NCBI GenBank assembly: GCA_934725015.1
Contig: CAKVAS010000001.1
Span: 344,089-408,088 of the forward strand
Length of the DNA: 64,000 nucleotides
Reading direction: 5' to 3'
Source: an uncultured Bacteroidales bacterium
GTDB lineage: Bacteria; Bacteroidota; Bacteroidia; Bacteroidales; UBA932
Both the position numbers and the translations under genes were made by a program. The notes beneath the pieces are model-generated. The model had not been told where the DNA came from and made no database searches. It saw only the letters and a list, made by a program, of their open reading frames with translations. Shown here piece after piece: positions 24,362 to 33,072 of this stretch; position 1 is the stretch's first letter; each line of letters begins with the position of its first letter.

Positions 24362-24949
24362 ATGATAGATTACATCAAGGGAACTATAGCCGAAATTCTT
24401 CCGACCGAAATGACGCTCGAATGCCACGGAATAGGCTATAAGATTCTTATTTCCCTCCAGTCCTTTGAGGTGCTCAAGACCATGGGCGAGGCTACCGTCT
24501 ATATCCACCACTACCTCCGCGAGGACGACGAACAGTATTTCGGATTCGCCACGAAAGACGAGCGCGAATTGTTCCGGCTTCTGATAGGAGTCTCGGGAGT
24601 CGGTGCGGCGACGGCAAGGATGATGCTGTCGTCAATGAGTTCCGACGAACTCCGCAACGCCATTCTCTCGGAAGACATAAACAGGATAAAGAGCATAAAG
24701 GGCATCGGGCTGAAGTCCGCACAGCGCCTCATTCTCGAACTCAAGGACAAAATCACCAAGGGCGCAGGAACGGAGCAAACGACGATTTTTCAGACGGGAG
24801 GCAATCCGAATCTCGAAGAGGCAACCACAGCCCTTGTCATGCTCGGATTCACGAAGCCGAATGTCACAAAAACTCTCGCCTCCGTCATCAAAGAGAGCCC
24901 AGATGCAAGCTTGGAGCAGCTGATAAAATCAGCCCTGAAGAAACTCTAA
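24362..24949 (+). CDS. ruvA: Holliday junction branch migration protein RuvA
   Basis: 195 residues. RuvA tetramers hold the Holliday junction while RuvB drives branch migration. MIDYIKGTIAEILP is the family start. The helix-hairpin-helix motifs are LIGVSGVGAATARMML and IKGIGLKSAQRLILEL, and the C-terminal domain III (EEATTALVMLGFTKPNVTKTL) contacts RuvB. In Bacteroidetes ruvA is often a single gene, and here ruvB is 8 kb away on the other strand. It starts with a clear promoter 47 nt upstream. Confidence 0.95.
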   Translation: MIDYIKGTIAEILPTEMTLECHGIGYKILISLQSFEVLKTMGEATVYIHHYLREDDEQYFGFATKDERELFRLLIGVSGVGAATARMMLSSMSSDELRNAILSEDINRIKSIKGIGLKSAQRLILELKDKITKGAGTEQTTIFQTGGNPNLEEATTALVMLGFTKPNVTKTLASVIKESPDASLEQLIKSALKKL

Positions 24950-25002
24950 AGCCCACAAAAAGTCTCCCACGGAGAACCTGGAATGTATATTCCCCGAACT
25001 TC

Positions 25003-25026
25003 ATATTGTTCCACGTGGAACAATAT
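25003..25026. promoter_or_regulatory. parS-type centromere palindrome, site 1
   Basis: The 16-bp core TGTTCCACGTGGAACA (25007-25022) sits in a perfect 24-nt palindrome. The core differs from the Bacillus subtilis parS TGTTCCACGTGAAACA at one base and is fully symmetric. It lies in the gap between ruvA and mnmG. ParB would load here. Confidence 0.8.
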
Positions 25027-25146
25027 CTTACTTCAGCACTCATTGTATCCGACAATCAAGCCGCCCGAGAAGTGGCGCCACCAACAAACAAGACTTACAC
25101 TCCAACGAACCTCGCATTCGTCAGCAAAGTCGCCCGGAAATAAATC

Positions 25147-27165
25147 TTATCGGCCAAAATAAACAAGAAGGACAGAGACATCAGAAGGAGAAACTCCGGA
25201 AATACGCGATGCCTGAGCGATAGTGCGCGGAGCGTATCTCTTCAGTTTCTGTCTGCACTCGATAGAAAGCGACTCTACCCTATCGAAATCAAACCCCTCC
25301 GGAATAACAAGATTTTCCAGCCGACGAATCTTGTCCGCAACCTGACGCTCGCGTTCAATATAGCCGCGATATTTAATATGAATATCCACTATATCTATCA
25401 GCGTGGCGTAATACATCTCTTTTTCAATAGCGGCCGAATCCTGCTCGGAAACATCAGGAATTAGACCGACAGTAGCGGCGGCTCTAACGCGGAGCAAATC
25501 ACCGGAACGAAAAACACTTTCAGGACATAGAGACAAAGCCTCCTTTTCAACTCCATACTTCTCCAATGTTCCACGTGGAACATATTGCAAAATTTCTGAA
25601 GCATCGACCTGCGGACGTGAAATCAAATCTGACATCTTTCGACGCGAAGGAATTGCGGCAGTAGCTTTGGAACGAAGGTAATCGTTCACATTCTCCGGGC
25701 GAATTGAATAATCGTCAAAGAAGCTCTCAATCCTGGAGGCGGCCTCGTATTTACGCATGGTGAAATCGTAGCGGAAATCATCTGCCAGACCAATCTGATG
25801 AGAAAGCGGGGTAAGCCGGAAATCTGCATTGTCCTGCCTAAGAAGAATCCTGTATTCGGCACGCGAGGTGAACATCCGGTACGGCTCGTCAACGCCCTTC
25901 GTAATCAGGTCGTCGATAAGCACCCCGATATAAGCCTCATCCCTCTTCAGGACAAAAGGGTCACGCCCGATTACTTTCAGGTGGGCATTGATGCCGGCCA
26001 TGAGACCCTGGGCGGCCGCCTCTTCATACCCGGTCGTTCCGTTAATCTGCCCGGCGAAGAAAAGTCCGTCCAAGGTCTTGAGCTCAAGCGAGGCCTTCAG
26101 CTGCGTAGGGTCGAAATAGTCATACTCGACGGCATAGCCCGGACGAAAAATCCTGACATTCTCAAGACCCTTGATGTGGTGAAGCGCCTCAAGCTGAATT
26201 TCCAAAGGAAGAGAAGAGGAGAAGCCCTGAAGATAAAACTCGTTGGTGTCACACCCCTCAGGTTCAAGAAAAAGCTGATGCTCGGTCTTGTCGGCAAAAG
26301 TACGCAGCTTATCCTCTATGCTCGGGCAATAGCGAGGACCGATGCCGGTAATCTTTCCCGAGAAAAGCGGCGAGTCCTTGAAGCCGGAACGAAGGATGTC
26401 GTGGACCTCCTCATTGGTATGAACAATGAAACAGTCGCTTTGAGTCCCTCCCCCCTGCACCGAAGAGAGAAAAGGGAGAAATGAAAACTTCTCGGGAGAA
26501 TCGTCACCCTTTTGAACAGGAAGCGACTCTACATCGACGGACGAAATGTCAATTCTCGGAGGAGTGCCGGTCTTCATCCGACCGGTACGGATACCCATGG
26601 ACTTGAGCTGTTCGGTGAGACCGAAGGAGGACATCTCACCTATCCGTCCGCCGACAAAATCGTTGTGACCTATGAAAAGCCGCCCGGAAAGAAAGGTTCC
26701 GGCGGTGAGAATAACCGTCTGAGATTTGAAAATTGCACCGGTCTGTGTGCGACAGCCCGTGATTTTTGAATTGTCAAAGAGAAATTCGACGACAGTATCT
26801 TGATAAATATCTAATTTACAATTACTTTCGAGCAATTTTCGCCAAATTTTGCTGAAGCGGTTTTTGTCGCACTGCGCACGCGGACTCCACATTGCCGGAC
26901 CTTTTGAGCGGTTCAGCATCCGGAACTGCAAAGTCGAGAGGTCAGTAACGATCCCCATGCATCCGCCGAGCGCGTCAATCTCCCGGACAATCTGCCCCTT
27001 GGCAATCCCGCCCACAGCAGGGTTGCAGGACATCTGGCCGAACTTGTTCATGTCCATCGAAATCAGCAGAGTCCTCGAACCGAGCGAAGACGCCGCCATG
27101 GCAGCCTCGCATCCGGCGTGGCCTCCCCCGACGACGATGACGTCATATTCACGGAAACTATTCAT
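25147..27165 (-). CDS. mnmG: tRNA uridine-5-carboxymethylaminomethyl(34) synthase, MnmG/GidA
   Basis: 672 residues. MnmG with MnmE modifies the wobble uridine of several tRNAs. The FAD-binding start YDVIVVGGGHAGCEAAMAA is canonical, followed by FGQMSCNPAVGGIAKG and GTPPRIDISSVDVESL. NGTTGYEEAAAQGLMAGINA and the helical C-terminus with PRTIAQASRISGVSPSDV complete the family. It is slightly longer than the usual 620-630 residues. A perfect parS core lies inside the coding sequence. In many bacteria mnmG is close to the replication origin, which fits the parS sites. mnmE is not in the window. Confidence 0.95.
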   Translation of the reverse strand: MNSFREYDVIVVGGGHAGCEAAMAASSLGSRTLLISMDMNKFGQMSCNPAVGGIAKGQIVREIDALGGCMGIVTDLSTLQFRMLNRSKGPAMWSPRAQCDKNRFSKIWRKLLESNCKLDIYQDTVVEFLFDNSKITGCRTQTGAIFKSQTVILTAGTFLSGRLFIGHNDFVGGRIGEMSSFGLTEQLKSMGIRTGRMKTGTPPRIDISSVDVESLPVQKGDDSPEKFSFLPFLSSVQGGGTQSDCFIVHTNEEVHDILRSGFKDSPLFSGKITGIGPRYCPSIEDKLRTFADKTEHQLFLEPEGCDTNEFYLQGFSSSLPLEIQLEALHHIKGLENVRIFRPGYAVEYDYFDPTQLKASLELKTLDGLFFAGQINGTTGYEEAAAQGLMAGINAHLKVIGRDPFVLKRDEAYIGVLIDDLITKGVDEPYRMFTSRAEYRILLRQDNADFRLTPLSHQIGLADDFRYDFTMRKYEAASRIESFFDDYSIRPENVNDYLRSKATAAIPSRRKMSDLISRPQVDASEILQYVPRGTLEKYGVEKEALSLCPESVFRSGDLLRVRAAATVGLIPDVSEQDSAAIEKEMYYATLIDIVDIHIKYRGYIERERQVADKIRRLENLVIPEGFDFDRVESLSIECRQKLKRYAPRTIAQASRISGVSPSDVSVLLVYFGR
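25567..25582. promoter_or_regulatory. parS-type centromere palindrome, site 2, inside mnmG
   Basis: A second exact TGTTCCACGTGGAACA, 560 bp from site 1, within the mnmG reading frame (it encodes part of YVPRGTLE). Two identical 16-mers this close are not expected by chance. Confidence 0.8.
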
Positions 27166-27190
27166 ATAATTTAGAATAATTCAATTTACA

Positions 27191-27610
27191 TTACAGAAGT
27201 TCACGCAGCGAAAGATAGTAGTTTTCCTTGGAGCGCATCATCTTAACGTCCTCGCCCGTATGGTCGTCATATCCCATGAGATGAAGAAGTCCATGGATTA
27301 TGACACGGTTAAGCTCTTCCTTGAACCCGGAGCCGAACTCGACGGCATTCTCACGGACGGAATCGACGCTGATGAAGAGGTCCCCCGAGAGCCGGTCACC
27401 CTCACAGTAGTCGAAGGTGATTATGTCGGTGAAATAGTCATGGTGAAGAAACCTCTGGTTGATGTCGAGCACATAATTGTCCGAACAGAAGATTATCGAG
27501 ATGTCCCCAATCCGGAAAATTTCGCTCTCTGCCGCAAGCTTGAGCCATTCGTTGGTCTTCCTGCGGTCGCGGAAAACAAAGTCGGTGTCCTGAAAGTAAT
27601 ATGAAATCAT
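27191..27610 (-). CDS. ybeY: Endoribonuclease YbeY (16S rRNA maturation)
   Basis: 139 residues from the ATG at 27610 (MISYYFQDTDF); a longer frame to 27661 adds an unlikely basic leader. YbeY is a zinc-dependent single-strand RNase needed for 16S rRNA 3' processing. The metal-binding motif is HGLLHLMGYDDH, with one extra Asp relative to the common HGxLHLxGYDH, a variant seen in Bacteroidetes. INQRFLHHDYFTDIITFDY and GDLFISVDSV are also typical. It is immediately upstream of mnmG on the same strand (25-nt gap), probably co-transcribed with it. Confidence 0.92.
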   Translation of the reverse strand: MISYYFQDTDFVFRDRRKTNEWLKLAAESEIFRIGDISIIFCSDNYVLDINQRFLHHDYFTDIITFDYCEGDRLSGDLFISVDSVRENAVEFGSGFKEELNRVIIHGLLHLMGYDDHTGEDVKMMRSKENYYLSLRELL

Positions 27611-27684
27611 ACGCAAAAAAATCGCGGAGACCCGTCGCAGGGCCGCCAAAATCGTCTGCAAATCTACAACTAATAAACAAAAAG

Positions 27685-27715
27685 TTTGTTATAAAAATTA
27701 TTATTTCTAACTTTA
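27685..27715 (+). promoter_or_regulatory. Promoter of tonB (TTTG-N19-TAACTTTA)
   Basis: TTTG at 27685-27688 and TAACTTTA at 27708-27715, 19-nt spacer, giving a leader of about 85 nt before the ATG at 27808. Confidence 0.68.
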
Positions 27716-27807
27716 CACGACTTTATGGCCTCCGGCTTATGGCAGACAAAGAAGCCTGACACCGGGGAAACAAAGGAGAAAATAAATAAAAACAGATTCT
27801 ATACAAT

Positions 27808-28497
27808 ATGGAAGTTAAGAAGTCACCAAAAGCAAGTCTTGAGAACAAGAAATTGCTGTTCGTGGAAATCGGACTGGTAATTGCCCTGGTTGCGGTCTAT
27901 GTGGCGTTCAACTGGACGTCAAGGGATGCGCAGGTGAGCACGCTCGAAGCTGACAATCAGGTAGTTCAGGAAGAGGAAATCATTCCTATCACTCAGGAGA
28001 CGCCGCCACCGCCACCTGAGGCTCCGAAGATTCCGGTTCTTTCCGACCAGATCGACATCGTCGATGACGAAATCAAGATTGACAACGATTTCCTCTCCCT
28101 TGAGGACGACAACAACATGGGAGTTGAAATCATGGACTATGTGGAGAACGTTCAGGAAGAGGTGGTCGAAGAGGAAGCCATTCCGTTCCAGCTCGTGGAG
28201 GAGAAGCCTTCATTCATGGGAGGCGATGCAAACGATTTCTCAAAGTGGGTGAACAAGAGGCTCGTCTATCCCGAAATTGCCAAGGAGAACGGCGTTCAGG
28301 GCCGCGTTACCCTCCAGTTCACGGTTGAGAAGGACGGAACGGTCACAAAGGTGAAGGTGCTCAGAGGAGTCGATCCTTCACTTGACAAGGAGGCGGTGAG
28401 AGTTGTCTCAATGTCACCGAAATGGAGTCCGGGAAAACAGCGTGACCGTGCGGTGCCTGTAACATACACCTTCCCTGTATTTTTCCAGCTGCGATAG
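27808..28497 (+). CDS. tonB: Energy transducer TonB
   Basis: 229 residues. A cytoplasmic N-terminus is followed by one transmembrane helix at about 15-36 (LLFVEIGLVIALVAVYVAF), a Pro-rich periplasmic stretch (TPPPPPEAPKIPV) and an acidic linker. The TonB C-terminal domain starts near residue 140: SKWVNKRLVYPEIAKENGVQ, then GRVTLQFTVEKDGTV, ending VPVTYTFPVFFQL. TonB passes energy from ExbB-ExbD to receptors such as the SusC protein in this window. It is monocistronic, closed by a terminator at 28555. Bacteroidetes have several TonB proteins, so which receptor it serves is open. Confidence 0.92.
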   Translation: MEVKKSPKASLENKKLLFVEIGLVIALVAVYVAFNWTSRDAQVSTLEADNQVVQEEEIIPITQETPPPPPEAPKIPVLSDQIDIVDDEIKIDNDFLSLEDDNNMGVEIMDYVENVQEEVVEEEAIPFQLVEEKPSFMGGDANDFSKWVNKRLVYPEIAKENGVQGRVTLQFTVEKDGTVTKVKVLRGVDPSLDKEAVRVVSMSPKWSPGKQRDRAVPVTYTFPVFFQLR

Positions 28498-28554
28498 TAC
28501 GCTCGCATAAATAAGCGGATAGCTGCGTTTCACTCGCAAGCTAAAAAATGAAAT

Positions 28555-28584
28555 GGCGATTGAAGCAATTCGGTCGCCTTTTTT
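28555..28584 (+). terminator. Rho-independent terminator after tonB
   Basis: GGCGATTGAA (28555-28564) pairs with TTCGGTCGCC (28569-28578) using two G.U pairs and a GCAA tetraloop, followed by six T. Classic intrinsic terminator, 22 nt before hflX. Confidence 0.8.
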
Positions 28585-28605
28585 ATAGACCAAAAGATAT
28601 TCAAT

Positions 28606-29805
28606 ATGCTTAATTCAGAGCCTATAATTATAAAAAAATATGTCGAGAAGGCCGTGTTCATCGGAGTGCTGAAGCAGGGAGACGAGGAGGCGAGGGTGAA
28701 CGAATACCTCGACGAACTCGAATTTCTGGCCGAAACGGCGGGCGTGGAGGGGCGCGGACGCTTCGTGCAGAAGGTCGATAAGGCGGACCCGAGAACGTAC
28801 ATCAGAAGCGGCAAACTTGAGGAAATCAAGACATTCATAGAGGAGAATGAGATTGACGTCGCCATATTCGACGACGAACTCTCCCCCACCCAGCTGAGGA
28901 ACATAGAGCGCGAACTGAACATCAAGATTCTCGACAGGACAAACCTGATTCTGGACATATTCGCCCAGAGGGCAAAGACGGCGTATGCAAAGACACAGGT
29001 GGAACTCGCTCAGTATCAATATCTTCTTCCTCGGCTCACACGAATGTGGACGCACCTCGAAAGGCAGAAGGGAGGCATCGGAATGAGGGGACCTGGAGAG
29101 ACGCAGATTGAGACCGACCGGCGAATCATTCAGGACAAGATTGCAAGGCTGAAGGAACAGCTCAAGAAGATTGACAAACAGATGGCCTCGCAGCGCGGAA
29201 ACAGGGGCTCCCTCGTGCGCATAGCCCTTGTCGGCTACACGAACGTCGGAAAGAGCACCCTGATGAACACGCTGGCAAAGAGCGACGTCTTCGCAGAAAA
29301 CAAGCTGTTCGCGACGCTTGACACGACGGTGAGGAAAGTCGTGATTGAGAATGTTCCGTTCCTGCTGAGCGACACCGTGGGATTCATAAGAAAACTCCCA
29401 ACGCAGCTCGTGGAGGCCTTCAAAAGCACGCTTGACGAGGTGCGGGAGGCTGACATCCTGATGCACGTGGTCGATATATCACACCCCAACCACGAGGAGC
29501 ACATCCGGGTGGTGAACGAGACCCTGCGCGACATAGGCGCAATCAACAAGCCTATATTCGTGGTTTTCAACAAGATTGACGCATATCGTCACGAGGAGTA
29601 CGACGAGTTTTCCCTCGAGCCCAAGAAGCCGGAGAACTACACGCTTGAGGAGTACAAGAACTCATGGATAGCAAAGGAGAACACCCCGTGCATATTCATC
29701 TCGGCAAAGCAGAAAATCGGCATGGACAAGCTCCGCGCGGACCTCTACAAAATGGTCGCGGAAATTCACGCCGGGCGCTATCCCTTCAACAATTTCCTAT
29801 GGTAA
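28606..29805 (+). CDS. hflX: GTPase HflX
   Basis: 399 residues. HflX is a ribosome-associated GTPase that splits stalled ribosomes. The N-terminal HflX domain is seen as VDKADPRTYIRSGKLEEI and IFDDELSPTQLRNIE; the middle linker has RLTRMWTHLERQKGGIGMRG. The G domain starts with ALVGYTNVGKSTLMN (G1) and continues with LLSDTVGFIRKLP (G3) and VFNKIDAY (G4). The C-terminal region is normal for Bacteroidetes. It is transcribed alone between two terminators. Confidence 0.95.
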   Translation: MLNSEPIIIKKYVEKAVFIGVLKQGDEEARVNEYLDELEFLAETAGVEGRGRFVQKVDKADPRTYIRSGKLEEIKTFIEENEIDVAIFDDELSPTQLRNIERELNIKILDRTNLILDIFAQRAKTAYAKTQVELAQYQYLLPRLTRMWTHLERQKGGIGMRGPGETQIETDRRIIQDKIARLKEQLKKIDKQMASQRGNRGSLVRIALVGYTNVGKSTLMNTLAKSDVFAENKLFATLDTTVRKVVIENVPFLLSDTVGFIRKLPTQLVEAFKSTLDEVREADILMHVVDISHPNHEEHIRVVNETLRDIGAINKPIFVVFNKIDAYRHEEYDEFSLEPKKPENYTLEEYKNSWIAKENTPCIFISAKQKIGMDKLRADLYKMVAEIHAGRYPFNNFLW

Positions 29806-29871
29806 AGATCCTAATTTAAGGCGAATGCCAAGCCTTGCCCTTCATCCTTAAATTTGAATTTTTATTGAAAA

Positions 29872-29908
29872 AAAAGAGCCTGCTGAAAATTAAACAGCAG
29901 GCTCTTTT
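29872..29908. terminator. Bidirectional intrinsic terminator between hflX and frdB
   Basis: AAAAGAGCCTGCTG (29872-29885) and CAGCAGGCTCTTTT (29895-29908) form a perfect 14-bp stem, with A-rich flank on the left and T-rich on the right. Works for both convergent transcripts. Confidence 0.85.
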
Positions 29909-29954
29909 CACTTTTACAAAAACTATGATGACGGGGATGCATAAAAACATCCAA

Positions 29955-29985
29955 CGCAGCAGACCGCCTTTTAGGGCTCCGTCCT
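29955..29985 (-). repeat. Stop-codon-hugging hairpin repeat, copy B
   Basis: On the minus strand right after the frdB stop: GGACGGAGCCCTAAAAGGCG, then GTCTGCTGCG, and further on TTTTTATGCATCCCC. The end part is shared with copy C after the ppiD-like gene. Confidence 0.6.
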
Positions 29986-30765
29986 TTAGTCCTGGAATTT
30001 AGCGCATAGGAACTCGCGGTTCAGGCGCGCGATGTGAGAGACGGTGATGTGCTTAGGGCACTCCATCTCGCAGGCACGGGTGTTGGTGCAGGCACCGAAA
30101 CCGAGCTCGTCCATCTTGGCCACCATCGCCTTCGCGCGCTTCGCGGCCTCTACCTTACCCTGCGGAAGAAGGGCGAGAGAACTTACCCTGGCAGCGACGA
30201 AGAGCATCGCCGAGCCGTTCTTGCAGGTTGCTACGCAGGCTCCGCAGCCGATGCAGGCAGCGCCGTCCATGCTCTCCTCGGCCTTTTCGCGAGGAATGGG
30301 AATGGCATTGGCATCAGGCACTCCGCCGGTTCCTACAGAGACATACCCTCCGGCCTGAAGAATCTTGTCAAACGCCTGACGGTCAACGACAAGATCCTTT
30401 ATTACAGGGAAGCCGTGGCTGCGCCAAGGCTCGATGGTGATAGTGTCGCCGTCCTTGAACTTGCGCATATGGAGCTGGCAGGTAGTGACCTCGTCGTCAG
30501 GTCCGTGGGCGCGTCCGTTGATATAGAGTGAGCAGGCACCGCAGATTCCCTCACGGCAGTCGTGGTCGAAGGAAACCGGTCCCGATGACTTGCATCCCTT
30601 CTCGACAGCGACAGGATCCATACCCTCCGTGATAAGCTGCTCATTGAGGATGTCAAGCATCTCAAGGAAAGAGCTGTCAGGCGAAATGCCCTTGACCTGA
30701 TAGGTCTCGAAATGCCCTTTCTCCTTGGCGTTTTTCTGACGCCATACTTTCAAAGTCAAATCCAT
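29986..30765 (-). CDS. frdB: Fumarate reductase / succinate dehydrogenase iron-sulfur subunit
   Basis: 259 residues. FrdB carries electrons between the membrane quinol site and the flavoprotein. The 2Fe-2S ligands are in CREGICGACSLYING with the fourth Cys in DEVTTCQLHM. The second domain holds CIGCGACVATCKNGSAM and CTNTRACEMECPKHI for the 4Fe-4S and 3Fe-4S clusters. It is placed 5 nt after frdA. Bacteroidetes use this enzyme as fumarate reductase to make succinate in anaerobic fermentation. The usual cytochrome b gene (frdC) is not in front of frdA here. Confidence 0.94.
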   Translation of the reverse strand: MDLTLKVWRQKNAKEKGHFETYQVKGISPDSSFLEMLDILNEQLITEGMDPVAVEKGCKSSGPVSFDHDCREGICGACSLYINGRAHGPDDEVTTCQLHMRKFKDGDTITIEPWRSHGFPVIKDLVVDRQAFDKILQAGGYVSVGTGGVPDANAIPIPREKAEESMDGAACIGCGACVATCKNGSAMLFVAARVSSLALLPQGKVEAAKRAKAMVAKMDELGFGACTNTRACEMECPKHITVSHIARLNREFLCAKFQD

Positions 30766-30770
30766 CTCGT

Positions 30771-32717
30771 TTAGTCTTTATAATTTCTTGTCGCTATGTG
30801 AATGTTCTCGTACTTGAGAGGCTCCTTGTGAAGTTCAGGCTCAACGCCGTCACCTTTATACTCCCACGCGGCAACGTACATATAATGCTCGTCGTCACGC
30901 TTGGTCTCTCCGTCCTCGGTCTGCATCTCCTCGCGGAAATGACCTCCGCAGGACTCGCGCCTGTCAAGGGCGTCGAGAGCCATGAGCTCACCGATTTCGA
31001 GGAAGTCGGCAAGGCGCAGCGCCTTCTCAAGCTCCTGGTTGAACGTGCCCTGAACGCCTGCGACATAGACATTGCTCCAGAACTCCTTCTTGAGCTCACG
31101 AATCATCTGAATGCCCTCCTTCAGGCCGGCCTCGTTGCGGGCCATCCCGACGTGCTCCCACATGATGTGACCGAGCTTCTTGTGGATGGTGTCAACGGAC
31201 TCCTTGCCCTTGATGGACAGAAGCCTGTCAATCTTGGCGCGGACTGCCTTCTCCGCCGCCTCGAACTCAGGAGCCCCGATGTCTGTCTTTGGCTCCTTGA
31301 ACTTGGATGCGAGGTAGTCGCCGATGGTGTAAGGGAGGATGAAATATCCGTCGGCAAGACCCTGCATGAGGGCTGACGCGCCGAGACGGTTTCCACCGTG
31401 GTCGGAGAAGTTTGCCTCGCCTATCGCGTAAAGACCAGGGATGGTAGTCTGGAGGTTGTAGTCAACCCATAGGCCGCCCATGGTGTAGTGGATTGCCGGA
31501 TAGATCATCATCGGCTCCTTGTAAGGGTCGGTGGCGGTAATCTTCTCGTACATCTGGAAGAGGTTGCCGTAGCGTGCCTTGATGACGTCCTTGCCGAGGC
31601 GCTCGATGGCAGTCTTGAAGTCAAGGAAAACGGCTAGACCGGTCTCGTTTACGCCATAGCCCGCGTCGCAGCGCTCCTTTGCGGCACGCGAAGCGACGTC
31701 ACGGGGAACGAGGTTTCCGAATGCCGGGTAGCGGCGTTCAAGGTAGTAGTCCCTGTCTTCCTCAGGAATGTCGGAAGCCTTTATCTCATGCTTGCGGAGC
31801 TTAGCCACGTCCTCAAGCTTCTTAGGAACCCAGATACGTCCGTCGTTGCGCAGGGACTCGGACATAAGAGTAAGCTTCGACTGCTGTTCGCCGTGAACCG
31901 GGATGCAGGTCGGGTGAATCTGCGCGAAGCAAGGGTTAGCGAAGAACGCACCCTTCTTGTAGCACTGCCATGCAGCCGAACCGTTGGAGTTCATCGCGTT
32001 GGTGGAAAGGAAGTAGGTGTTTCCGTATCCGCCTGAGGCAAGCACGACCGCGTGGGCGCCGAAGCGCTCGATTTCACCGGTCACGAGGTTGCGCGCTATG
32101 ATGCCCTTCGCCTCGCCGTTGACAAGGACGACGTCAAGCATCTCGTGGCGCGGATAGGACTTGACCGTTCCCGCAGCAATCTGACGGTTGAGAGCGGCGT
32201 ATGCCCCGAGGAGGAGCTGCTGTCCGGTTTGTCCGCGGGCGTAGAAGGTGCGGCTCACCTGAGCCCCGCCGAAAGAGCGGTTTGCGAGAAGTCCGCCGTA
32301 TTCCCTCGCGAAAGGAACACCCTGCGCGACGCACTGGTCGATGATGTTGTTGCTGACCTCCGCAAGACGATAGACGTTAGCTTCACGGCTACGGTAGTCA
32401 CCGCCCTTGATTGTATCGTAGAACAGGCGGTAGATGGAGTCGTTGTCGTTCTGGTAGTTCTTCGCGGCGTTGATGCCTCCCTGTGCCGCAATCGAGTGTG
32501 CGCGGCGAGGTGAATCGCTGATGCAGAAGACCTTCACGTTGTAGCCGAGCTCGCCGAGGGAAGCGGCTGCAGACGCTCCTCCCAGACCCGTGCCGATGAC
32601 AATGATTTCCATCTTTCTCTTGTTGCCGGGCGATACAACCCGGATCTGAGACTTGTGCTTTGTCCATTTTTCGGCCAAAGGACCCTCAGGAATCTTTGAA
32701 ATCAATTCTTTTGCCAT
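30771..32717 (-). CDS. frdA: Fumarate reductase / succinate dehydrogenase flavoprotein subunit
   Basis: 648 residues, typical of the Bacteroidetes/epsilon-type long FrdA. FAD site IVIGTGLGGASAAASLGELG; the flavin-linking His is in RRAHSIAAQGGINA. HPTCIPVHGEQQSKLTLMSE and IHYTMGGLWVDYNLQTTIPG are substrate-side motifs, and SDHGGNRLGASALMQGLADG completes the FAD fold. It reduces fumarate to succinate (or the reverse). Leader of about 135 nt from the -7 element at 32859. In Bacteroides the order is frdC-frdA-frdB; here the upstream space is non-coding and repeat-filled. Confidence 0.95.
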   Translation of the reverse strand: MAKELISKIPEGPLAEKWTKHKSQIRVVSPGNKRKMEIIVIGTGLGGASAAASLGELGYNVKVFCISDSPRRAHSIAAQGGINAAKNYQNDNDSIYRLFYDTIKGGDYRSREANVYRLAEVSNNIIDQCVAQGVPFAREYGGLLANRSFGGAQVSRTFYARGQTGQQLLLGAYAALNRQIAAGTVKSYPRHEMLDVVLVNGEAKGIIARNLVTGEIERFGAHAVVLASGGYGNTYFLSTNAMNSNGSAAWQCYKKGAFFANPCFAQIHPTCIPVHGEQQSKLTLMSESLRNDGRIWVPKKLEDVAKLRKHEIKASDIPEEDRDYYLERRYPAFGNLVPRDVASRAAKERCDAGYGVNETGLAVFLDFKTAIERLGKDVIKARYGNLFQMYEKITATDPYKEPMMIYPAIHYTMGGLWVDYNLQTTIPGLYAIGEANFSDHGGNRLGASALMQGLADGYFILPYTIGDYLASKFKEPKTDIGAPEFEAAEKAVRAKIDRLLSIKGKESVDTIHKKLGHIMWEHVGMARNEAGLKEGIQMIRELKKEFWSNVYVAGVQGTFNQELEKALRLADFLEIGELMALDALDRRESCGGHFREEMQTEDGETKRDDEHYMYVAAWEYKGDGVEPELHKEPLKYENIHIATRNYKD

Positions 32718-32858
32718 TATATATAAGGTTTATAGAAAAATCTTTTTGAATGTCTTTGGGGTTCATATTTATTTTATCATCGGTAACATACCCCAGTATG
32801 CTCCCTCTGCCCAAAATAAATCTGTCCTCAAAAATCTGATTCAAAATATATCAGCCTG

Positions 32859-32866
32859 CAAAGTTA
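32859..32866 (-). promoter_or_regulatory. -7 element upstream of frdA
   Basis: TAACTTTG on the minus strand, exact TAnnTTTG, giving a leader of about 135 nt. The repeat array begins 24 nt upstream, so the array may influence this promoter. Confidence 0.58.
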
Positions 32867-32889
32867 GCAAATCTTTCGTTCATTCCTAT

Positions 32890-33047
32890 ATTGTCATTTC
32901 AATTCCATATTGTCATTTCGATTCCCATTATTGTCATTTCAATTCCATTATTGTCATTTCGATTCCCATTATTGTCATTTCGAACGAAGTGAGAAATCTT
33001 TGCGCAAAGATTTCTCGCCTCCACTCCGTTCCGCTCGAAATGACAGG
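32890..33047. repeat. ATTGTCATTTC array ending in a palindromic repeat
   Basis: ATTGTCATTTC starts at 32890, 32909, 32930, 32950 and 32971, with AATTCC/GATTCCC linkers (period 19-21 nt). The last copy runs into a palindrome: TGTCATTTCGAACGAAGTGA, GAAATCT, a TTGCGCAA centre, then AGATTTCTCGCC and TCGAAATGACA. The same palindrome family is found inside susD. This fills the frdA-ruvB gap; no gene is present. Confidence 0.75.
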
Positions 33048-33072
33048 GGATATCAGATAAAAGTCAGCCGCG

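Noticed and set aside
28615..29466. Long minus-strand frame opposite hflX
   Set aside because: Antisense shadow of a well-conserved GTPase gene; no start signals or domain.
32890..32981. Repeat array as a CRISPR
   Set aside because: Units are only 11 nt with near-identical 8-10 nt linkers and no cas genes; it is a degenerate tandem repeat.
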